From the NCBI RefSeq assembly GCF_051622035.1, contig NC_135356.1, forward strand, positions 6,428,079 to 6,492,078: a DNA stretch of 64,000 nucleotides, read 5' to 3'. The notes under the pieces are model-generated. The model was given only the letters and a program-made list of their open reading frames with translations. It was not told the DNA's origin and ran no database searches. The DNA is from Arctopsyche grandis. Its lineage: Eukaryota > Arthropoda > Insecta > Trichoptera > Hydropsychidae. Shown here piece by piece: positions 55,371 to 64,000 of this stretch (position 1 is the stretch's first letter; every line of letters begins with the position of its first letter). The translations under genes were made by a program, and so were the position numbers.

Positions 55371-56605
55371 AAACATTATAAAAATTTTTTATTTTTTATA
55401 TTGCTTTATTTCATTCTTATACAAAAATGTACGTTCTGGTAAAAATTATGTTAATTAAGAAATGAAAATTATAAGAAAAGAAAATTAATGAAATCAAAAC
55501 TTTCAGCTGCACATAATTTTTGCAATATCGTTTTCAATTATCGAAAGCGAAAATATAATTTTGGAAAATTTGTAGTTGTTTTATTTTCTAATTTACACAT
55601 TTACATAAAAATCAACCTGCGGCGCATGAACATCCGATATACATTATAAAATTTTGGACGTGCAACACATTTCTTTTATATAGGGGGAGGGGGACAAGTA
55701 TTTTGCGGAGCGTCTCGCTTTGAGTCTCAGAAATATAGTCACCCTGGTTTTTATCCATTTTTCGATGTACTGTTTTTTTTTTGTATCCGGTTATTTCACA
55801 TCCGCATTTTTATTACGTAATTTCCATATTCGGTTTTATTCATCGATCTTTTTTTTTTGTTTCCCAAACAAATACTATGAAAAATATTTTTTTCATACTA
55901 TAATAATTAAAAATATTTTTTCAAAGATGCAAAATAAGTCAGATTTAACATAATGAAAATATAGTTTCGATTTTTATGGCTGATAAAGTCTTTAATTCCT
56001 TATATAGTGTGTGAATACGCCATATATTCACACTTCGTACGCTTAATTTAAAAAGGGGCTAACTCAAAGGTGTAAGAGGTGGGAGGGGGAGGGGGGTGGT
56101 TACTTTACGGGCTCACTGGAACAAATTGGATGAAATCCTTCGATATCCTTAAAAAATAAACGGTTCTCGCAATGGGGTCGACGGGGGCAATTCGCACTCA
56201 TAACAAGTGTTATGGCTTATTCTCACTTGTCCGTAACTGGAAACGAACGAGTCGCGCAAATATTGCAGACAATTCCGTCGATAGCCCTCCCCCCCCCCCT
56301 CGCCTCCTCTCCAACATAAAACTTGGTGTTACTCTCAAAACCCTCCCTTCAACGTTTCCAGACAAGTATTGAAGTAATCTTCTTGTAGAATATTCGTATT
56401 TGGGTTTGTTTTGTACGTACAGTCAAAAGATGTGAACGCAGTCATATTATTTAATTTGAAATAGCCAATTGTAAATTTATAAAATTTATATGTTACAGTC
56501 CAAGTGTATATTTTGCTCATGCACGTACCAATCTGTCCAGTTAAGGTGACACGAGAGAACAAATGAACTATGTATGTTTGTATGTAGTCTGTTCGTGTAC
56601 TACAT
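55371..56605. other. Unassigned AT-rich stretch
   Basis: I recognised no gene or repeat. G/C runs lie at 56084-56098 and 56288-56299. 56170-56310 is slightly GC-richer. Short open frames have no family features. Confidence 0.35.
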
Positions 56606-56610
56606 AATTA

Positions 56611-57371
56611 CACTGTTCGACACGAAAAATGATTCAGAGACGAGATATGACTTTTCTTATAGATCTATGTCCAGTAAATACGAATCTGGTAATAAAAAAT
56701 TGGCTCGGGATTCGGAGATATACATACATATGTACATATGTGTTTTTTAAATCGCGCGATTTTTCTATATCTTGGTGTTGTTCGGTCGATGTCTCAAAAT
56801 ATGTCAATTTCCTGTTCAAAATGAATATTGGAATCTATAGTCGGGTATTTTATCTTTCATTTGTAGTACTTTTTAGCTTTCAAATATTTCTAAGTAGTCG
56901 TCCAGTTCAAATCAAAAGTCAAAATTACGTATTTTTACTTGGGATTTTTTCCAACTGTTAATACAATTTTATATTGAGTATTTTCTATTGAAACATGTTT
57001 ATTGGGATAGTGTTCTGGTCACACTATATTTGTTAAGACTTAATTTTAAGTGTGCTGAATTTTAAATCGGTAAAATTGTGAGCTAAAAGCTCGTACTAAT
57101 ATTTACTCGTATTTACACGAATCTGAATTGAATTAATAGGGATAATATATTAAATTGTCTTTATATGAGAATTAAATAAAATTCCACTTGGAAAAATCAT
57201 ATTTCGACTATTGTTGTGGATTAATAACAAAAATTCGTTTATTTTATCGAGGTAAGCCAGTTATTAATCAACATTTTTTATTACCAGATTCGTGTTCACT
57301 GGGCATAGATCTATAAGAAAAGTCATATCTCGTCTCTGAACCATAAAAAAAATCGTCATTTGTCGAACAGT
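56611..57371. mobile_element. DNA element with about 100-bp inverted ends (761 bp)
   Basis: cactgttcgacacgaaaaat / cactgttcgacaaatgacga at the two ends, then ttcagagacgagatatgac, cttatagatctatg-ccagt and cgaatctggtaataaaaaa, inverted. TA precedes the left end, consistent with a Tc1/mariner-type target, but the right flank reads cta. It is non-coding. Confidence 0.72.
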
Positions 57372-57848
57372 GCTATTAGGTTAAGTTTAAGTATTTTCTA
57401 TCATTTGTCCCATCTTCTATGTATATACATACATTTATGATTTAGAAACGGGAATTAAAGCAAGGTTATAATATAGTTCCCAGAGGATTTCTCTTTTAAA
57501 AACATGACGTTTAGACATCTCAAAGGTTTTGACAGGTAAAAAGTTTTTACAGCTAAAAATTTCATGCGACGCCTGGTTAGTATATTTGAAGATTGCTTTG
57601 ATTGTAAGCATTCAAACTAAAACCAATAGTTCGTGTATGAACAAACTAGCATATTCATGAACGAACCAGAGTGAACACTTGAACTATAACATATACATAA
57701 TATACTTACATACATTAATATACTAGTATATTGAAATACAAAAATTGACAAATCAAAGTTTGCAAATTGTCTGGCCGTTTTTCCTCTTAAGAACTCAATG
57801 ATGAGATCTTACATTTTTACGAAAGGTTTCATTGCTATATAAATTTAT
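57372..57848. other. Unassigned AT-rich stretch
   Basis: No feature is recognised. It ends at the T-rich tail of the next SINE. Confidence 0.35.
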
Positions 57849-57849
57849 T

Positions 57850-58505
57850 TTTTTAATTTTTACCAGGAAGGTCTAACAGATAACCCCAATGCGCTTTCCT
57901 GACCAGAAACATTGTACATTTGATGCAAGTAACATTAGTATTATACAAAGTAAATACATATCAATTAACATCCACAGAGACATACATATGTATATGGTCG
58001 AATTTGTAAATTTGCAGCATTTTATACAATTCAGCGAAATTCGAGACTGGTGAAAACTTGAAATTTGCGAAGAAATGGGTAAGGTTGCCAATTTTTTCGA
58101 ACCATTTCAATGAAAATCAAATAAACGAACGAAAAAAAAACTCCGATTGGAAACGATCGACATGGAATCACAAATCTAAGGCCTGGCTAGTAATTTGAAT
58201 CCGTGACCACTTTGTTCAAAGCATTATATGCTAACCATTGATGTATAATACACATAGATGGGCCCTGACGTGTGATTTTGGTCGGAGATCTTGTCTTCAC
58301 TAACTGAGGGGTGCGGGGGGTTTAACTAGCGGGGAAGTTGGGTTTTTTTCCCTACGACGCAACGGTTCCTACCTACCTACTAAGAGAAACTGTGCATGCG
58401 CCATGTATTTTGCATGCGCCAAAAGGGAGACCAGTATAACACGTGAGGGTGGATCTAGTGTATTATACATCAATGATGCTAACCAATAGTATATTCTGCT
58501 GGTAT
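57850..58505 (-). mobile_element. tRNA-derived SINE, minus strand, split by a hAT MITE
   Basis: Terminal stem-loop taccaggaaggtc ... gcgctttcctgacc, tail, link (gaaccatttcaatgaaaat), body (gaaacgatcgacatgga) and head up to atgctaac at 58228. The head resumes at 58476 with atgctaaccaatagtatatt and ctgctgg. Confidence 0.82.
58236..58475. mobile_element. hAT-like MITE, CATTGATGTATAATA family (240 bp)
   Basis: There is a perfect 8-bp duplication atgctaac at 58228-58235 and 58476-58483, and perfect inverted ends cattgatgtataatacac / gtgtattatacatcaatg. It carries a 20-bp or so internal duplication (gcatgcgcc twice near 58395-58420) absent from the 36-kb copy. Confidence 0.9.
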
Positions 58506-59860
58506 ACATATGTACATACATACTCAAAATATGAAAAGTATGGCCAGAAATAACAAGAAGAGATGGATAGGTGACTAGCTACATACATACATAGGTGAGA
58601 AAATTGTTCGAAGTTGGATTGGTTGCTTGAAAGGAATTTAAAAGGACGCATTTCGAAAGGTCAAGAAAAGACGGGTGGAAAATATGTATTGCACTTTCAG
58701 CATCAAAGAGTCAATTGCTTAATTTGATCATCGAGAAGTTCCACTGAGTGAATTTATAGCTCTAAATAAATTTAGATGTGTTAATATACATACGTACATG
58801 GGAGCAAAAATACAATCAAATAGTTTTCATTAAAATTAAGACGGAATCAGAAAATAAATAAACAGATCAAATAAATGTGTCAATCAAAAACTACATAAGT
58901 ATGATAATCATGCACCAAAAAAAAAAAATCCATTTACGTAAAACTAAACGGCAAACGATTTTCCGTGCAATTTCATCATCTCACGATATAAAGCGGTCGA
59001 GTTCGCTTGGAAAATTAAATTCAAATTGAAAGATTATTGCCAAATTTCGATGGGGGAAAAGAGGGGAGGGCGTTAATTTAATTTTTAAAAAATTAGTTTC
59101 GAAATTAACCATATAATGTCGGCTATAATGTTTGAATAAGGGGATAAAAGGGAAAAAGGCAATAGAGCTGTGATTACAATCTCTTATCCGGCCGTTTATC
59201 AGAGGCCAACATAAAACAAGAAAAACACCCCCAAATAAACAAGCACTTACCAGAGTGGGGGATGGGGGGAGGGGTGTAAAAGGGGATCGTTGGGGCGAGG
59301 TGCGAAACGACCCGCCACATATAGGGTTAACCGATTTTAATATTGTGTTTTTACAATAATCAAACAAATTGGAAAAGAAAACACGTTCTAATAATAGCAT
59401 TGTATCATATCGTTGTTACATTGCATGATTGTCTTTTCATCAAAAAGTTGAATTTATTATAATATCTACATATATATGATATATGTATGTAAATATGCAT
59501 CTTGAAATGTTTCGATTAAATAAAACAAACATTGTGTGAACATTTTTTTATTATTATTATTATTGAACGTGGTGGCAGCCCTGACACGAGAGGATATTTA
59601 TGAGGGAATACGAATGAGTCCGCCAAAATTAAACCTACGCTCTTTCCCGACAGCCGCCTCTCCACTGTGAAGATTTTCCCAAAGAAAATCCCATAAAAAT
59701 TAACCATAAATTATTCTCAGACACTACACCGCACTGGAGAGCCCGAATGAAAAGTTTAATTGTATTCAATTTCAGCTCTACAGAGTTCTGACTGAGATAC
59801 ATATACTTACATATGCATATACAATACATAGATACATTTACATATTTACATATTAACCAT
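58506..59860. other. Unassigned stretch with GC-richer parts
   Basis: 58980-59340 and 59570-59760 are less AT-rich, with no repeat match noticed (ccgacagccgcctctccact, agaggccaacataaaacaag). A minus-strand open frame 59400-58981 (139 aa) has no recognisable domain and lacks splice support. Regulatory sequence is possible. Confidence 0.35.
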
Positions 59861-59865
59861 ATTGA

Positions 59866-60275
59866 CTAGCAGAACAGACGAGTGTTTGGCATATAATGCA
59901 TTGAATTGAACAGAGTAGTCACGGGTTCAAATCCCACTGGTTTCTGCTGGCTAGACCCATGCATTTGTGACTCCAGGTCGATCGTTTCCCATCAGAGTTT
60001 GCCAATTTATCTGATTTTCATTGAAATGGTTCCAACAAATTGGCAACCTTGCCCATTTTCTAGCAAAATCTCGAGTTTTCAGTAATCTCGAATTACGCTG
60101 ATTTGTTTAAAATGCTATAAATTTACAAATTTGACCATAGATGTCTCTGTGGATAGTAATTGATATGTATTTATGCACTTTGTATAATACTAATAATATT
60201 TGTATCAAATGTACAATGTTCCTGGCTAGGAAGGCGCATTGGGGTTACCTGTCAGGCCTTCCTGGTATAAATTAA
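59866..60275 (+). mobile_element. Full-length tRNA-derived SINE, plus strand
   Basis: Head (agcagaacagacgagtg), B box cgggttcaaatcccac, body gatcgtttcccatcagagt, link ttgaaatggttccaac, tail with catagatgtctctgtgg, and the complete stem-loop ggctaggaaggcgc ... ggccttcctggtat. Confidence 0.87.
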
Positions 60276-60424
60276 AGATAAAAATAAAATTCCCATCTAG
60301 CTCTAGCAGGATGGATGTGTCTATTTTTTAAAAAAATAAAATATGTAAATATCAATCGATACGTTATATAAATATAACGTTTAATTTTAAAAAGTTATAA
60401 ATGTGTTTAATGATGTTTAATTTT

Positions 60425-60620
60425 AATTTAATTTTTTTTATTTACAATTTCGCCATAGTGACATTTCAGAATTGTTCCAAATCGTCACTATGGCTTAACA
60501 AAAAAAAAAGGATACAAGAATAAATACAGATGCAAAAAATAAATTAGAAACAAACATCAAGATAAGATATAAAACAAATAAAATATTCGAACATTCCGAT
60601 ATTAAATGGGTACGTGCTAC
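60425..60620 (-). mobile_element. LINE 3' end with stem-loop, minus strand
   Basis: A T-rich tail, then cgccatagtgacattt ... aatcgtcactatggct, the same stem-loop type as at 41350 (gtgacattacagagagc). A UTR reading rich in A follows. Confidence 0.6.
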
Positions 60621-60724
60621 AGGAGAAGAGGCCAAACTTCGGCTTATTGATAGTGATAACTTTTCTATTAAAATATGTAACTTTAACAAAGTTATTCTTC
60701 ATTTTTATACGCCTCATGTTTATC

Positions 60725-60965
60725 AACGTCATGTTATGGACAGCAAAACTTATGGTAATATTATTAAAGACCTTGCATTGAATTATATTGTAATAATCAT
60801 ATATAGTTAATTAAAAAATAATTAAAAATATATATATACATATATTTCACGTCCTTTCAATGTTACAACATATTGCACGAATGCGACAGCATGCTCGGTT
60901 TTCGCTAGTCTCATATTACATTGGATCGACTACAGTAGAATATTTTTGAAATACATATAATATAA
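60725..60965 (-). repeat. Copy of the repeat that flanks the tRNA arms (no tRNA)
   Basis: gttatggacagcaaaactta, taatattattaaagac, gcattgaattatattgtaat, cacgtcctt, and gcgacagcatgctcggtttt. It matches 19343-19660 in the same orientation but has neither the 82-bp element nor the tRNA that follows in the arms. Confidence 0.72.
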
Positions 60966-62860
60966 GCGAATTAAGTGAGGTAAAGTTGCAAAATTTTGGT
61001 CAGTACGAAAACGGCCAGTAAATAAATACTTTAATTTAAAGATCTTTTCATTTATTCTTCTTCTTCTTCTTCGTTTGCTCAATGCTGAGCGCCCTGTTCA
61101 TTGATGTCTTGAATTTGATGGACGAATCAATTTACTAACCAACTACAAACATACTAACAGACTGTTTTGGTATATTACTGACAACTTATTTCATTTACTG
61201 ACCGATAAGGAGAATTAGTAACTATTGAATAATAAGCATTTATAACATAATTTTTATTAGCAAAATGAGTGCTAAGGTTTTTTCTTATAATTGTCACAAT
61301 TGTATATATATTTTAATCAATAATCGACTAACATTCAATTCACTTAACGTTTTTAGTCAATAAGGAGTATTTATATTCCTATGTATTCACTCGTTAGCTA
61401 TGTATACATACATACATACATACATATCCACGTGAACCGTCCTTAATTAGCACTTTTTCGGCGGTGTTGAAACCGCGCCATTCTCCCCCTTATCTGAATA
61501 ATTAACGGGCAAAAATATATATGTGAATATATATATATACGAAAAAAAGAAAGCCGACAATCCATTTTGAACCAAGATAGTGCTGGGCATTGTTTGCCGA
61601 ACCGTTGTTAATTTAAAAAAAATTATAGTACCAATAAACATAAACAGTACTCTTTATATATGTATGTATGTAAATATTATATTTGCACGAATCGATCGAT
61701 AAAAAATAATATTCATATTTGGAAAAGTTTCGAAATAATATTCATATTCGAAAAAACCTGTGCGGAGATTGAACTGTGCTGATCTGGAGATTGCACTGAT
61801 CCACCATGCACATCCCTGATTTTAATCAAATTCGTCTGCCGTATAGCAATAAAGATCCAGCGAAAGTTACACTTTCTTTTTTGGTCCTTTCTCGCTCGCA
61901 GATATGAAAACCGAATAAATTATTTCATTTAAAATTCTGCGCTTGTTGATTTTGAAACCGAGAGAGAGAAGACCACCGGTCCGGAAAAACTCCTTTTCGC
62001 CACAAAAGAATTTGCCTAAAATGCGAATACATACACGACCATTATTGTTGAAGCAAAAAAACTATTACATACATAATAAAGAGTTCATAAATTCAACTGA
62101 TTTGTATGTGTAGATGTATTTTGAAGATAATAATTAGATCACTGTTAATCTTACAGGTTAGTCAAACCACTTTTTGTGCGATTTACTATAATTTTTATTA
62201 CATGTATATGAAGCAAAGTCTTGAGATCTGAGAGAGGTGGTGGTGCAGTATAGATAAGCTTTGTAGCCGGTCGTTATCTTAACGGTTGAGACTTTTTAAC
62301 GGCGTTAATAACCGCTACCCTCTGTGCCGATTTAATTAAACGCACCAAAGGGCCGGCACCGGTAATTATTTTTTGTCCCCCCCCCGCTTCTTCCCACTCT
62401 CCTCCCCTAATGGTATTATCAAAGTTGAAATTAAAAACAAGGTTAGCTCAATTCAAGAACACTGTTCATTTCCTAGCTCGTTTACTAAAAACGAACGATC
62501 GCAAAGGAACGCAAATGTTGTACAATACATTGCCTTGTCTTTTTGTAAGTCTTGTAGATATGTATTTCAGAATGTTGTAATATATGCAAATTACTTCTGA
62601 AGATTCTGACTTATCTATTTAGGTTTCTTTGAGGTTTTATCTATCAAGCCTCATTTTTAGCCAAACGTCTTGTATGTGTGTATCATATCTCATATGTATA
62701 TACATGCATATTGGATTCATAATTTACATATGTACATTGTATATTAAAATTTGGACCACTATAGCATTACAGCTGATACCAATATGTATTGAAAAATATA
62801 CAAAGAAAGAAACAACAAATTATAAAAATACAATATAGTAAATTAAATAAATGATAAATA
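60966..62860. other. Unassigned stretch
   Basis: Simple (TTC)n near 61055 and (TACA)n near 61405. 61900-62000 and 62220-62400 are somewhat GC-richer (cgcaccaaagggccggcacc) with a C run at 62376. A partial LINE stem-loop (atttggaccactatagcatt) sits at 62748. No gene is supported. Confidence 0.35.
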
Positions 62861-63545
62861 ATCTTATTTCTTATTTAACTATATAATATTATTACAATAT
62901 AAGGCAATAAAACGTGTTTAATAATATTACTGCAAGCATAATATTTTTATCGCCTAAAAAAATTAATTTTGATTAATATAAAATATGTACATACGTATCC
63001 CATAAATAAATTAATAATATCAACAACTTACATATTTTAAATTCAAATTTTATTAATGTAAATATTTAAAAAAACGAAACATGAACTCAAAAATAATAAA
63101 AAATGAAAGTCAAATTCTACCGACTGCTATGATGTACTTCTTTTATAATATTAATATTTATTGCAATTCAATGCAAGGTCTTTGATAATATTACTGTAAA
63201 CTATGCTGTCCATAACATGATGTTGACAATTACTTTTATAGTCTAAAAAATATATACATTTCCATTCATATTAAATATATACGTATTCTATAAATAAATG
63301 AACAATATTAACAACTTCCGTATTTTATATTAAAATTTTATTAATGTAAATATTTCAAAATACGAAACACGAGCCCAAAACTAGCATAAAATAAAAGTCA
63401 AATTCTACCGAGCACGAGCAATGTTGTATTTCTTGACCAAAATGCATTGCGAATCTGAAATAAAATGTACATAATTGCCCATCACATGTACATTTTACGT
63501 AAGTGTAATGCTAGATCGGTTCGACTATAAATGAAATTAAAGTTT
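62861..63545 (+). repeat. Two consecutive copies of the cttgaccaaaat-family repeat
   Basis: 62861-63140 and 63150-63545 are parallel. Each has aatattactg, a cataa/tattaa block, ccataaataaattaataat or a close variant, acgaaacat/cgaaacacga, and gtcaaattctaccga. The second reaches tcttgaccaaaatgcattgc and catgtacattttacgtaagt. Confidence 0.65.
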
Positions 63546-64000
63546 AACAATTTAATAAAACCGAAATAAAAAATACGCCCGTTTGGAATCGAAGAATGTC
63601 GAGTTTTCGGCTTCCTTTATGTATTTCCAGTTCTATGCAATAAAGATTATCACTTTTTAATCGGGATAAGGATATCAAGTGCAGCTGTGCAGTTCACATT
63701 GAATGGCTAACAGTCATTTTTGCTAGTGCATAACGGAAAAAGTGCATAACATAACTGGTACATATAAGGTCCTTCCTTATACCTGCTATGTATGTATTCG
63801 AGTGCGGATAAAACAATATTTTCGAAGTTGTTTGAATATTTGTATAATTTTTAACAAAAATGACATGAATTTTTGATTTCAGACAATGGGTTCCGGAAAC
63901 TTTTGATTTTGAACAATAGGTTTCCGGAAACCAGTATAATGACACGACTGTAAATACGAGTGAACGAGAGGTACTGCATACGAGCGCGTGACGCATGGCG
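63546..64000. other. Unassigned stretch with a small tandem repeat
   Basis: ggttccggaaacttttgatt followed by gaacaataggtttccggaaa (63890-63932) is a two-copy tandem of about 27 bp. No gene is recognised before the window ends. Confidence 0.35.

Noticed and set aside
58981..59400. 139-aa minus-strand open frame
   Set aside because: No domain, biased composition from G/C runs, and no splice sites in phase.

Overview
The window is AT-rich, intron-bearing animal DNA from what looks like an insect nuclear genome. The signs are spliced exons of a conserved signalling gene, a tRNA of eukaryotic type, tRNA-derived SINEs, an RTE-clade LINE, TTAA-flanked piggyBac-like elements, many hAT-like elements with 8-bp target duplications, Helitron-type ends, and long AT and TACA microsatellites. 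I do not assign an order; a holometabolous insect is my best inference.

The only convincing host protein gene is at the left, where the last four coding exons of a RALGPS-like gene (Ral GEF with a C-terminal PH domain) run from 2685 to 4818 on the plus strand. Reading phase is kept across all three introns and the protein ends in PANLMSFE. Its introns and 3' region contain small TTAA-flanked elements.

The rest is mostly layered mobile DNA. From 6 to 13 kb there are hAT-type miniature elements (three in a row separated by one and the same 8-bp site), a 504-bp hAT derivative that keeps only the C-terminal dimerisation domain as an ORF, and a solo LTR carrying another element. From 13.5 to 17.5 kb lie two decayed hAT transposases; one has both ends and a perfect target duplication. 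From 19.3 to 30.5 kb there is a large inverted repeat: two arms of about 0.8 kb, each with the same tRNA-Val(TAC) sequence, enclose about 9.5 kb. That interval contains a perfect 218-bp palindrome, a nearly intact RTE LINE broken by one in-frame stop, and a piggyBac derivative keeping a transposase-like N-terminus.

From 31 to 64 kb there are SINE copies, jockey/CR1-like LINE tails with a 3' hairpin, a second solo LTR with its own nested hAT element, foldback elements, Helitron remnants, and AT tracts of over 200 bp on each side of a 62-bp hairpin copy. Between them are GC-richer stretches that look non-repetitive and have no recognisable ORF; these could be regulatory.

I see no operon, CRISPR array or new multi-gene system. 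The most interesting material is structural: the inverted tRNA duplication with one filled and one empty site, the perfect palindrome, the shared-site element array, and LINE/SINE families that both end in a stem-loop.
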